Shown here: piece after piece, positions 1-11,950 of the stretch
How positions within the stretch are numbered: the stretch's first letter is position 1
Layout: each line of letters starts with the position of its first letter
Assembly: GCA_905178155.1 (NCBI GenBank)
Contig: CAJINV010000005.1
Coordinates: 1,986,054-2,050,053 of the forward strand
Source: Amoebophrya sp. A120
Lineage: Eukaryota > Sar > Dinophyceae > Syndiniales > Amoebophryaceae
Length of the DNA: 64,000 nt
Reading direction: 5' to 3'
Translations under genes and position numbers: made by a program
Notes under the pieces: model-generated
Database searches by the model: none
Seen by the model: the letters and a program-made list of their open reading frames with translations, nothing else
Told to the model about the DNA's origin: nothing

Positions 1-231
1 CTAGGTCGTCGCATAAATTAGATAAGTACTTGCTGACTTTTGCTCCGTGTAAGAAAATTGTAGCATAGGATCACAATCTCGATTGAAAAAATTCTTCACA
101 TTAAATCGGCGCAACAACAGCGACCTGCCGTGTGCTGGGTCGTTCGTGTCAAAATAACAATACGTATGATTATGAGCAAGTTCATTAGCTTTAGTGTGTA
201 GAATTGGTGTCGCATACCACTGTGAAGAAAA

Positions 232-3200
232 TCATTCTTCCTTCACCTGCTGCAACATTCTGACCTTATTGGTCGAACTGTTATCATCAACATCTTCCAC
301 TACGTCGCTCTCCGGAATTGTCACCGACGGTCGCGAGGCAGTCGCACCAGAAGTTGTGGCTGCTCCCGCTGTGTCCTCGCTAGCTGTGGTGGCCGCAGAT
401 CCGTCCTCAACTACTGGCGCGGCTGGCGGTATATGGATTGCAAATATGTCTGGGTCTGGAAGGATCCCAACTTGTGATGCTGCCTTTGGATTCTACACAG
501 AATTCGTATTTCATGAACAGCAAGGGAGGTCAAGTTTTTGCTACACAGAGAGGGCATTTCTCATGCAGTACGGGCATCAGAAAGCCGTCAAGAAAAACTC
601 TGTGATGCTAGGGCATGCATCACAGACGCCATGGGTTATGCAAAGTGTCCATGACAAACATCTGCATTCATCCAGACCCAGACATATTTGCATTCCATAC
701 GGTACGACACGACATGGCAATTCGCTTTCCCCGAACGCGATTTTCCAGACATCGTCGTACTCTTTCGCGTAAAAGATTTCAATGTTCTCCTTCAAATACG
801 CCGGCAACGCATCCACATCCCTGCGGTTGCCCTCCGGGAAAATCAGTTTCTCACAGGCGGACCGTCTTTATCCAGAGTAAAAACGTCCCCACCCCATAGT
901 CAAGAGGTAAAAATTACCAAGATGAGTTATTTGAATTGAATGAATAAGAAAATTTGCAAACAGAGGGCGCAGCGTGGCGCCGACAACAATGATCAGCAGA
1001 TATGTTGGACGGGATCAATTCGCCGAGAAGTAGTCAGCGAGCGGACGCGTCTCCGACATACATTTGCTTGTGCGCCGGATCTCCAGCTGAGTTTTTTACT
1101 GGGCGCGAGCGCCGAGTAGGGGAGGTCGCTTCTTTCGCTTTCACACAAGAATGCGGCTCGGCGAGAAAAGCCGCAAGCCAATGGCCCAAACAGAATTAAT
1201 TCGGGCCTGAATTAAATCCGCCACCACAGGCCTCACCCCGGGGCCCACGGGGGGGGAAAAATAAAAAAATCTCACTGGGCGGGAAAAAAATTCGTTTTTC
1301 CCGCCCGGAAAAAAACGAATTAAACGAATTAATCGAAAAAAAACGCGCCCAAAAAATTTGACAGGGAAATCACACATGAAATCCTGACCCAGCCCGCGGG
1401 GCCGGACCCGGAAATTAATTATTTTTAATTCCCCCTCCTGGGAGATTTTTTTTTCGATTTAATTCGAATTGATTCCGCCCCTGCTGGGCCAAAATTAAAT
1501 CCGACTCAAGGGCCAGGTTTGAATCAGGCCAAATTTTACTCGGTGCGTGGGGCCCTGTTTTTCCGGGGATGGTTTTCGTCTGGAGAAAACGCGAGTCTCC
1601 GTCGCGTCAGCATGCAGCTCCAGCAGCCATCACATCATCTGCGAGGGAGCTTGTGCAGGCCGGGCAAAACACCAACAGAAGCAAAGGACCACAACCCCAA
1701 ACAATGATGTCAACCGCTGAGCATATCAAGTCGCGCCTCCAGGTTCTGCAGCTGCAAAAAAAAAATAATTCATTTAAATGGATTAACTCATCTTGGTATT
1801 TGGACCACATAACCATAGTCAAGATGGGGAACCTGCTACACAAATCGGCCAGCTTTGGCTGTTGCGCATGACAAGTCTCGCTTCCTAGTGTAATCGTGTT
1901 GAGCTAGTTCAGCAGCATCACAGATCTAGAATGGCATGCTGATTGGAGCATCACAAATCGCAAAACACCACTCTAAAATGCTGCTCATGGGGCTCCGCAT
2001 GAGAAATATTTTAAGCACGCAGATCTGCATGACAACTATGGAGTGGGGACGTTTTTCCTTAGAATAGTCTTGCGGCGATGGTTTTCTCCTTGATGCCCCC
2101 AACGGGGAGAACCATCCCGGTCAAGGACACTTCTCCCGTCATGGCGATGTTGGGCAGGATGGATTTGTTCAAGGCAAGCGAAATGATCGCGGTGGTCATG
2201 GTGATCCCGGCGGAGGGGCTATCCTGAGTAAAAACGTCCCCACCCCAGAGTTGTGATGCAGATCTGCAAGCACAAGAGCGTTTGTAATGCGCGCTCCCAT
2301 GAGGGGCATTCTCAATCGTGTTTTGGAACTTGTAATGCTGTAAACAGCATAAGGCGATCGATTTGTTATGCGGCTTCCCTTGCTAAACTGCACTACACTA
2401 CAGCCTGCAATTTGTCATGCGTGGTTCCCAAAACTTCAAGGTTTGTGTTGCAAAATCCCCATCTTGACTCTGGGGTGGGGACGTTTTTACATAGGATAGG
2501 GACCGTCTTTCGGCGTCGCACCCTCGGGCACGTGGAGGTAAATGTCGTGCTTCCTGGCAAACTCGATTACCGCGGGGTGGAACTTTTTCGCAACCACCAT
2601 CGAGATTTTACTGGACTCCTGCATCACGTCGCCTAGACGCCCCGTCACCTGTCGTGTTTTTTGGAGGAAGGCATATATAGAGGAGCAAGAATTTATTAAC
2701 GCAAGAAGAAGTTGTACTCAGCAAACTATTGCTTCACGACGCACGAGATAAGATACAGCACAACTCGCCGTTGATCATTTTATCTCGATCAGAAAAACAT
2801 CAAGCGTTTTATATGCAAATCCCTTACATAATAAACTACGTTCAAGCTCCCTCGCCCGCTATCCGCGGTCTCGATCGCTTTTGTTTCGATATACAGCGTC
2901 GACCCGCCCAGCGCCGTCCAAGCGAGACCCATCACCACTCCGGCGGGCGGTGTCTCGTAGAGCTTGTCACTGGTGTACAGCGGCTTGCCGAGGTAGTCCG
3001 ATAAGTTCTCCGCCGTGATCGTTGGAAGGGGCTTGACTGGTGCATCAGCGGCATTTACTGTTTCTGTGGGTGCTGATGTTGAAGGAACCTGTTCACCTGC
3101 TTCTGTCGTCAAGCTTGTTGACGACGTTTTTTCGTCGGTAGTTGTACTGTCAGTGCCGGTTTTTGCTGTCGTAGTAGCTTCTGGCTCTGTAGTTGACGCA

Positions 3201-6200
3201 GGAAAAGATGCTGAAGAGGAAGAGGTTTCTGGGCTGATCGTTGTCGTGGACTCAGTTGTAGTTCCAGCGATTGCAGGACCATTCTCCGCATGATCCGAAG
3301 CTTGTTCGTTTGAAATTGAAGCCTGTGAAGTAGATGTTGTTGTACTACTGCTCTCTCCAGGTGTTATTGTCAAGTCCCCCGTTGCTTCCTCGATTGAAAT
3401 CTCTGTCTTGCTTGTTTCGGAAGATGTTGTTGAAGCTGGACCACTATCTGTGGTACTAGTTGTACTCACAGATGAATCTACTTCCGCATTCCCGTCTGCG
3501 GCGGCGATTTTCGCTTCTTCCTCTTTCTTTCGCGTCTCCTCCGCCAAAAGTTTCGCTTTTTCCTCTTCCGCCCTTTTCGCCTCTGCTACCTCAAGCTTGT
3601 CCGCGATTTCCGCGCGTTGAAAGGCCCGCTTGCGGCACAACTTCTCGATTTGCTTCTGCAGGTTTCGCACCCCCGCTTCCCGGCAGTACCACCGAATCAC
3701 GCTGTCCACCGCGTCGTTGCTGATAAAACTTATCTCGTCCTTCCCCTTCAGCCCGGACTGCTCCATCACCTTGGGAATCAAATAATTCTTCGCAATCTCC
3801 GTCTTCTCCGGGAGGTCGTATCCCGACAGCCGCACCACCTCCATGCGGTCCAGAAGCGGTTCTGGTATCGTGTCCAAGACGTTTGCCGTGCAGAGGAACA
3901 GAACCTGCGAAAAATCCACGGGTACGTCGAGGAAATGGTCCACGAAGGTGCCGTTCTGGCTGGGATCCAAAACCTCCAACAACGCACTCGACGGGTCGCC
4001 GTGCATGCCCCCGCGCCCGAGTTTGTCGATCTCGTCGATCAGGATCAAGGGGTTGTTCACTTTGGTCTGTTTCAGGCACTGGATCAGCTTCCCCGGCATG
4101 GCGCCAATGTAGGTGCGGCGGTGGCCTTTGATCTCCGCCACATCGTGCAGACCGCCTGTAGTTTCAGTATTTTTTTGAAGTTGGAGTACACAAAATATAG
4201 AAATCGTCGCATACTTAGACACCCACAGCAATAACTGCATGCTCATCATGTACATACGTACGCAGGCACCTGCAAATGCAAAACACATCATCAGCACATC
4301 ATGGGACATAAGACTGAACATGAAAATGCAAACCCACTGTTTTATGCCGAATAAAAAAAATAACTCTACTTCTATACCGACCGAGAACCGGAAAAACTCC
4401 CGATTCAGCGACTCGGCGATGCTTTTCCCAATGGAGGTCTTTCCCGTCCCTGGCGGGCCGACCAGGCAAATGATCTTTCCCTGCACCGATCCTTTTAATT
4501 TTCCAACGCCGATGAATTCCAATATTCTGTCCTTCACATCCTGCAGCCCGTAGTGGTCCCGGTCCAGGACCGTTCGCGCTTTGGACAAACTGAAATTCTC
4601 CTTCGACTGCAGGTCAAAGGGCAAAACCGTCAACCAGTCCAAATAGTTCCGCGCGACCTGGAACTCGGAGGAGTTCTTGTCCAGGAAAGACAATTTGTCC
4701 AGTTCCGCGTCGATCACTTCCTTTATCTCCTCCGGGATTTTCCGGTCTTTTATCCGTATCCCACGGAAAAACTGTTTCACTGGGATGATCTTGCAAGATC
4801 TGCATCACAAGTTTGTTACACATGACACAGAAAATTTGCCATGCGCACTTCCCAAGGGAAAACACGCTGAAAAATCCAATGTCTTGCAGGTGTAGCAAGA
4901 CAAATCGTTCTGCGCTCCATTCTCTGCATCACAAGTTCACAGTGAAACAGTTTTTTCTTGCGATAATCCGGTCCTTGAACTTGATAGCCAGCGCGTCCTT
5001 GTCGTCTTTCTCCATCCCCAGTTCCTTCTTGATCACCTTCAGCTGTTCGCGCAAATAGAAGTCCTTCTGTATTACAGTGAAAAATGCCCCCACCCTCGGA
5101 ATTTGCAGAAGTTTTCCATGCAAAGTGTCAAAATAAAAGCTTTTTGTCTTGCATAAAAGGACTGCGAGCGTTTCTGATGCAGAATCAGGGTGCGCAAGGT
5201 GCCTTGTGAATAACAGATCCGGCTGCTGTTGGGCTACTTCGCAACACAAATTTGACCTATTCAGCATGGAAAATTTGTGATGCTGAGATATGCAAGACGG
5301 GGAATGTTTCTGTTGCGAAGGTTTGCAATACAAATGCTGCCAAGCTGGGGGTGGGGGCATTTTTCACTGTAATATTCTGCTGTTTCTGCACCGTCTCCTC
5401 GACCTGGGACCGAATTTTCACCTGCGCCTCGATCACCTGCAGTTCCTTCTGCAAAAGCTGATACGCGAGCTGCAGCCGCTTCACGCCGTTCGGCTCGTGG
5501 TATGAAGTTGCACAATTGATTCCCCCTCGTTCTCAGTTTTTCATGCACAACAGCAACTGTACTACACTTTGCCTTTTAGCTTTTGCCACTACTATGCATG
5601 ACAGGTTTACAGAGAAGCCGAAGCTCAGCACTAGACTCTGTCGCGATCATTTCTTGTCATGCAAAAGCTGCACCTATCATGTCAGCACGACTCGTGTTGC
5701 TGCTCATGCCGCGTCTTGAATGCGGGGGGTCGAGGGGGAGGAGCTCTGTGCACTCTCGTATCTGGAACACCTGCATGGTCTCCTCTTTCGTGCCCGATGT
5801 CATGGCGGAGGCGAAGTCCGCCAGTCGGCCGGGGTTCTGGTGGTCCGACTTGAAGGTGGGAGACTGCATCGCGAACTCGAGGAACTCGCGGAACTGGGGG
5901 TTTAGCCGGAAGATGTCTATTGCAAGGAAAAATCCCCCCTCCCCATATTGCAAACGTATCCGTCTGAAAATTTGCGACGCGCGTTTGTGACCTCAAATCC
6001 TGTCTGTCTTGCAAGAAGGCAAGACCAGAGAGCGCCCCACATTTTGCAGGCGGTTTGTGATGCTGTTGGGCTTAGAGCATACACGGTTGTCATGCTAGTC
6101 GCCTACGTCAAAACCTCTCGACTGAGGCTTGACATATGCCTACAGTCCTCCACTGCAAGACAAATCTGATTTGTGTACGGAAATCCAGCATCAGAAACTT

Positions 6201-7659
6201 CGTTGCGATATAATGGGGAGGGGGGATTTTTCCTTTTGATAATGTCCTGGATCAGTTTGATCGTTTCTTGCACCAAAGCCCTCGATATGGATTGCAAAAA
6301 TGTCTGGGTCTGGAAGATTGCAACTTGTCATGGTAAATCTGAAGCATGCAAAAATCTATGTTGCATGAGTGCCAAAAGCTGTCCACTTTTGACCAAGTTG
6401 GAAGGGCGTTTCTTTCTCATGCAGGACAGGCATGGCAGAGACTTCGCAGAGTCTGTCATGCTCAGTCCCGCATTCCAGACCTCATGGGTCATGGAAAATC
6501 AGCATGACAAGTCTACACTTTTCCAGACCCAGACATTTTTGCACTTGATACTCGACATCTGCTCGTTTTCCTGTTCGGCGGCGGAATTCTTAGCAGTGTC
6601 GCCGTCTTTAGTACTCAAGGAGCCCGAAGAAGAAGATGATGCAGCTCCCGGGGTTCCATGCTCCGCGTTCTTGCTCCAATGCACTACGTTAGTGTGCAGC
6701 GGCGGGCCGAAGTTTTCAATTTGTTTCAGCGTTATTCTCCGATGTCCGGTCACTTGGATCTGATGCAATTCGCAGGCGTGATAAAAATCAAGATTAAGAT
6801 TGCAGTTTTATATACATTTCGAAGAAATCGCTCTTGTGAAGGACCACTTCACGACAAAGGAGGTTCTTAAAGTGGACCGATGATGATGATGATGTTACCC
6901 AGTAAAGGGTTTGGGGTGTAGAAGAATTAAACTATTCTTCAGCTTCGTCCTGTTAAACTAGTCTTCAGCTTCGATGAAATGTTACAATCTGACCTTCTCG
7001 TGAAAAAAATATCAAGTGCGTACCTGCAGTCCTCCCGTCGCCTGCAGTGGCATTACCTGCTGGATGCTAGCCAGTGTGCCGACTTCATAGAGCTGATTTG
7101 TGTTCGTCACAATCTCCTCGTCAAACGCCGAACTCCCCCTCGTCGTGGTGCTGCCCTCCTGGTCTGCGCTTTCGGCATGATCTGATGCCGTGCTGCTGCT
7201 GCTGCCTCCTGCCGCTGCTGTCGTCCCACCAGATCCTGCAATCTCTGCCGGGTCTTTCCGTAAGAACAGCCCCAGATATGGGGTCTGGCTCTGAATCAAT
7301 CGGTTAATCTCCTCTACGACTTTTGGATTCCTGACCCAGATCGGCATGCGCTGCCCGGGAAAAAGCGGCTTGCGACTGATTGGCAGGGACAGGATGGACT
7401 GAAACCGCGGGGGCTCGCCGACTTTCGACAAGCTTTTTGTCGTGGTGTTGGGCGCGCCGGCGCTGTTTCGCGCGCTGCTATTGTTTCCCGCCCCGGAGAG
7501 AACCGAGGGTCTGCGCCAGTAGGGCTCATCGGAAAAGAAGCGGAGTTGCACCTGCTGCAGCCCGCATCTGCCGAGCGGGAAGGCAAAACTCGATGGACGC
7601 GAGGTTGTTGTATACTGCGCGACCAGAGTTGACCCCGCACAAGAACCGCGGGCGAGCAT
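232..7659 (-). CDS. LONP1: Mitochondrial Lon protease, 12 exons, 7 introners
   Basis: ATP-dependent AAA+ serine protease of the mitochondrial matrix. Exons (minus): 7659-7024, 6759-6551, 6285-6242, 5917-5771, 5493-5375, 5069-4966, 4756-4378, 4155-2840, 2648-2499, 2219-2067, 868-700, 431-232. The N-terminus is basic and serine-rich with RFFSDEP, a likely matrix-targeting peptide, followed by the Lon substrate domain ([24 protein letters not shown]). The helical part reads [13 protein letters not shown]. Walker A is GPPGTGKTS and Walker [12 protein letters not shown]. The protease domain has [12 protein letters not shown], the catalytic Ser motif KDGPSAG and the catalytic Lys motif [11 protein letters not shown]. 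Unusually, about 190 residues rich in Glu/Lys and then Ser/Thr lie between the AAA lid and the protease domain (exon 8), and the C-terminus has an acidic tail after the conserved DDVWKIAF. Four introns are GT-AG (for example 7023-6760 and 4377-4156); the other seven are introners. The start is the first ATG, at 7659. Confidence 0.95.
432..699. mobile_element. Introner, family A (Lon exons 11/12)
   Basis: 268 bp. Inverted ends carry TGTCTGGGTCTGG and CCAGACCCAGACA. The 5-bp repeat CGGTA is exact on both sides. Removing one copy joins VVP to PAAPVVED in frame. Confidence 0.92.
869..2066. mobile_element. Giant introner, family B (Lon exons 10/11)
   Basis: 1198 bp, about four times the usual size. 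Ends are TATCCAGAGTAAAAACG and CGTTTTTCCTTAGAATA; the flanking repeat GTCTT is exact. The core (about 1200-1560) is low-complexity sequence with runs of A and CCCGCCC-type motifs. I see no convincing gene inside. Confidence 0.88.
2220..2498. mobile_element. Introner, family B (Lon exons 9/10)
   Basis: 279 bp. Subterminal AAAAACGTCCCCACCCCAGA is inverted at both ends. Flanks are GGGGC and GGGAC (4 of 5 match). It separates GP from SAG in the catalytic serine motif. Confidence 0.92.
4757..4965. mobile_element. Introner, family E (Lon exons 6/7)
   Basis: 209 bp, the shortest class. Ends carry GGAAAAACTGTTTCAC and GTGAAACAGTTTTTTC. The repeat ATCCG is exact on both sides. Confidence 0.92.
5070..5374. 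mobile_element. Introner, family D (Lon exons 5/6)
   Basis: 305 bp. Near-perfect inverted ends TATTACAGTGAAAAATGC and GCATTTTTCACTGTAATA. The repeat TTCTG is exact. Deletion gives [13 protein letters not shown], as expected for Lon. Confidence 0.94.
5918..6241. mobile_element. Introner, family C (Lon exons 3/4)
   Basis: 324 bp. Ends carry GGAAAAATCCCCCCTCCCC and its inverse. The repeat ATGTC is exact. Deletion gives [14 protein letters not shown]. Confidence 0.94.
6286..6550. mobile_element. Introner, family A (Lon exons 2/3)
   Basis: 265 bp. Starts TATGGATTGCAAAAATG and ends CATTTTTGCACTTGATA. The repeat CTCGA is exact. Confidence 0.94.
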
Positions 7660-8490
7660 GTTGGTGGTCGTGTCAGCTCTGCAGCTGCGCTGTTCCTCTT
7701 GCAGGAGTTTGCTCTCCCTCTATTGTCAGACCACACGAGACTGCCGCGCCTGCTGAGGACAATATACTTCCATCCCGGCTCTGAGGCCTAGAAGCCTCGC
7801 ATGGCATCCTTGGGTTTACTTGTAGCTGCTGGAGTAACGGTAAGCATGAATCAAAATTATCGATAGTCTTTACAAAGTGCTACGGATCTACGTAAGACAT
7901 CAAAATCGAGGGGATAATCAGTTATTCAGTTGTGCATGTGCTTATTTCCGCTCAGAAACAAAAACAAAACCGTGATCAAAGGAAAAATGTTGTGAAAAAC
8001 AGTTTGGAAAAAGCTTCTTTGGACCTGCTGCTGTTCTTTCGGAATTTTTAAAAGCAAGGAGGATCTACTTCGCAAAAACACTACTAAGAAGCGGCACGAA
8101 CCGAGGACCGATTTGTAGAAACTTGAGATAATCAGTTAATTTTTTGGTTCGGGAACTTCTTCTATCTTGCGTAGACCGGTGATCGAACTTCTCGCGTCTC
8201 TGGCTACTTGTACTTACCTTCTGTTTCTTGAAAAAATAACAACAAGATGAACACTGATATCGCTTTCGATTCTCTAAGCGAGAAAAGTTCCAAGTTGCAT
8301 CTTCTCGCAACTACGTTTCGTGTTTATTCGGTGCTGCTGAGAAAAGGAGCGAATAAACTATCGAGTTTTAAACGTCCTCGTGCAGCGATCATACTGCGCT
8401 CTCTTGGTTCACGCGTTCAGTTGGCGACTGACAGGCCGTTAGTTGCGCTGGAATGGACATACTGTTTCAATTCCGAGAATAAATGTTCTG
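7660..8490. other. Intergenic, Lon to PTH2
   Basis: Upstream of Lon and downstream of PTH2. A plus-strand ATG at 7801 followed by a GT-type donor (ACG|GTAAGC) opens only 13 codons, and I could not extend it. Nothing else is supported. Confidence 0.5.
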
Positions 8491-9176
8491 TCACAACAAT
8501 TTCAGGTCCCCTGTGAGTTCGTCTAGCACGTCCTTTTCTTCCGGCCCGATCGCGAGAACGGTTTTGGTATTGGGCGCTATTTGTGTCCTACCCGCGTCAG
8601 TTACTGTGTAGTAGTTGAGGCCTCTTCTCCTCGCCTCCTTCTCTAGCTTCATCATTTGCTCCTCGTCCTGGCATTGCAACGCAATCTTCGCTTGGCCCCA
8701 TCTCCGCCAGACACGTATTCTATCCTTATCTGCCTGTGCCTTTTCATACGCACCCAGCACTGCGTGCCCGCACTGGGCAGCGATCTTGCCCTTCTGCATG
8801 CCGAGGTCTTTGCGCACGATCATGACCATTTTCAGCTCCTTGGTACCACTTATGGTGGCGACGGCCTGGTGGTGTTTTTGAGGTGTATCAATGAGAACGA
8901 CGTGCATTAAGTACTTTATTTGCACTGCAAAAATAATATAGAAAATTGCTTCACCGACGGCACAATACAGAGCAGTTACGAATGAGGCAAAACAAAGCTG
9001 TCATGATGAAAGTAGATCATCTACTTTATCAGGTACTTATGTATTGATACCTGTTTTGTATTTTTTCCCGCAGTCGCGATTATCGTCCTGAGCAGCATGG
9101 GTACCAGCTGCGTGCAGAGCAGCGCTATGCACACTCCAAGCAGGAAATTAGTGTCCGTGAATGCTGCGAGTACCAT
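8491..9176 (-). CDS. PTH2: Peptidyl-tRNA hydrolase 2 family protein
   Basis: Releases tRNA from stalled peptidyl-tRNA; in animals the homologue (PTRH2/Bit1) is anchored in the mitochondrial outer membrane. The catalytic domain is nearly complete: MVMIVRKDLGMQKGKIAAQC with CGHAVLGAYEK (nucleotide-fold start), WGQAKIALQC, GLNYYTVTDAGRTQIAPN and TVLAIGPE, ending DELTGDLKLL at 8491. The domain frame has no ATG of its own at the 5' side. An upstream exon 9176-9051 opens with ATG and encodes a hydrophobic anchor (TNFLLGVCIALLCTQLVPML) before a GT donor (CAG|GTATCA), matching the anchored architecture of PTRH2. The acceptor is either near 8911 (AAAG|TAC) or at CACCAG|GCC; both keep frame. Function is well supported; the exact second-exon start is not. 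Confidence 0.88.
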
Positions 9177-10061
9177 GGCGTTTCGTCTATGTGTGTAGTG
9201 TTGTTTCTGGAAGTTGTAAAAACAAAAAGGAGCATGGGGAAGGCAAAGAAATTAATTTACGTAAATTTTGACAGTAAAAAACTTCAGTAAATAAAGCCAC
9301 AAAAACTTATTTTTACGAGCGGTTTTTTCAAAACGCTCGAACCCACAGGCAGCGGCTCCACCTGTGAATATTTTAGTAAGCACTCAAGGAAGGGTGATCG
9401 CTCACGAATAAAAGCAATCGCAAAATAAACCAGACCTTACAAAGGCGTCACTCAAATTAGAATCTTGCTGCACCAAACCGTGAGCTGCAATTGTTCCCCG
9501 TGTTTCACACATTTCGTTAGGCAGAAGATCACATGACGAGCCTCAGATCTGCGAATACGAGCGAGCACTGGTGAATGTGATCCGTTCGGCTGCTCTTCAG
9601 TGGTTATGGGAGCACGCGCAGTCATTTATTTTCGAAATAGAGCCGCGGAACAACGAACTGCGTTCGTGCAAGAGAACACCTTTTTCTTTTTGAAGATGAA
9701 AGTAAGAAAGTGATAGATATACTGTCTTTCATCTGATCCTGACCTTGTCTTTCACTTTTTTCCACACCACCAGGGTGGATTTCCAGATGAAAAGGTCACA
9801 ACACAAACATTGGCGTATATATAACTAACTGTTTTTTGAAGTTCGAAACCATGAGCGGTGACCCACCGGTATGTATTGTACATTTGCAGAACTACAAAAC
9901 TCTTCTTCAACGAGCAGCAGCAGGGCAACTTCTCACCGGGAGCTACGGTGGCAGAACTCCATCGCACAGCGACGGCGTCATGGTAAGTAACCACACGGAC
10001 CTGCAGAAGCAGGACCAGGACCCAGACCGAAGATGCTTGCATATTAATATCAATTTGCAAC
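9177..10061. other. Intergenic, no gene seen
   Basis: Between PTH2 and the next minus-strand gene. AT-rich, with short open frames in all phases. No motif, repeat or introner end recognised. Confidence 0.5.
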
Positions 10062-10910
10062 CTATTTCGTCTGCGCCGCCGAGTCGAGCTTGGGACTGAC
10101 GATGTCTTGCGTGACAAGGTAGGGTGGCTCCCCGCCAATCTCCATCTTGTAGGTCGAACCTGGGAATTTTTTTGAAAAAAACGTGGGCACAAGTCGCTCT
10201 CCGGGGCAAAACACGTGCAAACGAGTGAGAGAAATAGGACAGACTGCCTTCACTATGCAAACGCATGAAGAGAGGGAGAGCTGCTACCTCACACCTCAGC
10301 AATAAATACCTAACATCAACATGGAACAGTTTGTTCTGTACAATACCGTAAAACGGCGTTTCTTCGCTGCTCATTTGTCTGGTTCCCATCCACTTTTGCA
10401 TGTTAATCGAGTCTGGCATTCCATTCCAATATTTGTACTTGTCTCGCGGCGGGCAGTGCGAAGCTGTTTTGGATTTTTCGCAACACAAATCAATGAAATT
10501 GTCTTTGTCAATTTCGTGCATATAATTCATAAGAACAGACTGTCTTACATGCCGCACAGTAAACGACTACGACTACAACATCAACGACCTCAGCAACAAT
10601 TTATAAAAGTCATTAACCTAGTAAAAGTACCTTTTATTTCCGCCTGTCTCTGCACGACCTTTCCAATCCTCTCCATGGTCACATCCCAGCTGTGGTCGTT
10701 GACGTCCTGCTGCGTGATGGGCAGGTGCCGCACCGGTTCGAGCCTCTTGAACGCGCCCGCTTTTCTGACCCGCAGGTCGTGGTTGTTCTGTTTGTGCTGG
10801 AGCAGCGCCGCCTTTTTGTGGCTGTTGATGGTCTCCTCCCGTAAGAGGACCGAGCCCTCCTTCCCGGTGCGGTTCAGTATGTCACCACCCCCCATGCTGG
10901 TCCGAGCCAC
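10062..10910 (-). CDS. Uncharacterised ~160-aa protein, 3 exons
   Basis: I do not recognise the family. Exons 10895(or 10910)-10631, 10463-10347 and 10159-10062 join in frame through two canonical introns (G|GTACTT...CAG|CT and G|GTATTG...CAG|GT). The product is hydrophilic and basic at the N-terminus (MGGGDILNRTGKEGSVLLRE). It continues with PRDKYKYWNGMPDSI and then TPFYGSTYKMEIGGEPPYL, and stops at 10062. No signal peptide or membrane segment. The first in-frame ATG is at 10895; the frame is open to GTG 10910 behind a possible acceptor, so an upstream exon may exist. The short, Tyr/Pro-rich pattern recalls small axonemal microtubule-binding proteins and the neighbour is CFAP206, but that link is only a guess. 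None of its introns is an introner. Confidence 0.65.
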
Positions 10911-11950
10911 CTTCTAGTATCTGAAATCGAATCAAAATGCTTCGTCGTTTATGTATGTCAGATGAAGAAAAGTTCCGTTCGTCTTAACAAAACCGATATG
11001 AAGACAAAAAAGCGTTCGAATGGTACAACAGTTTCTCGTAAAACAAAACTACTCTACTGCGCTGAAACGAAAGTGGCAACGTCAAGGAGGGCCTGTAGGA
11101 AACAAGTCGTGAGTTGAGTTCATTATGGAAAGAAAGACGAAAAGCCGCCACTTCTCGTTGAAATAGCGACGCAGTATTCATTGTTCCCCTCCGATGCAGC
11201 TACACAGTTCCTCAGGACGATAGTGCGAAAAAGCTCCTCGCTATGGTCTCTCGAAATAGGCTAGGTCCATGTGCTTTAGAATTTGCTGGACAGGGACAAT
11301 TAGATGCACGACGAGGTGGATGGACGAACGAAGTCAAGACGCCAACAACCCTTCTGTAGCTAAACGAAAATAACGACCCGCAGTTGCACACGCATTTTCT
11401 TTTTTTTTCCGGTGCTGGGAATGCGCATCAGAATCAGCAAGCGCGCGATGCGACGATTAAAGTTTTATTTTGATCTTCATCTTGGTGTACAATGCATTAG
11501 ATTTTCTGCGCGCGGCAATGGCTGTATTCACGAGTTCAACGTTTCAATTGTTCTTCCACTACCCAAGCAGCGATGCTGAATTCGTGGCGTGACAATATAC
11601 CAGATTTTTTCCCGACGCCGATCCGAATCCATACGATCACTGCCAAGAGGCTACACGCACGTCTGAAAAGTTGTATCAAAAGTTAGTTTTTGTCTGCAAC
11701 AACACTAAATAAAGCATTGTGTTTATTTACTGAGTTTCTGTTTAGTTGTTTGAGTTGGTATGGTACTTTCCTGTCTAAAGTTTTACCAGAATCAGCTTGC
11801 AAAGTGTTTACTTTCTGTGGTTGTTCTTCTTCCTACCTTGTGTCTGATTTAATTGATAAGATTGTAAAAGACGGCGTTGTGCTGAACAAGATGAACGCAG
11901 CCTGCCTCCTGCTGCACCTGTTGTTCGTTGAGCGGCCGTCGTCCTGCTCT
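10911..11950. other. Intergenic, CFAP206 3' side
   Basis: About 1 kb without a supported gene. It may hold a 5' exon of the 160-aa gene and the 3' UTR of CFAP206. AT-rich; nothing structured seen. Confidence 0.5.

Noticed and set aside
577-816. Short minus ORF around the Lon 3' region read as its own gene
   Set aside because: Its first part is Lon exon 11 ([15 protein letters not shown]); the rest is translated introner.
8491-8925. PTH2 starting at the first codon of its long ORF
   Set aside because: That codon is GTG, not ATG, right after a possible intron acceptor; an upstream ATG exon with a membrane anchor fits the family better.
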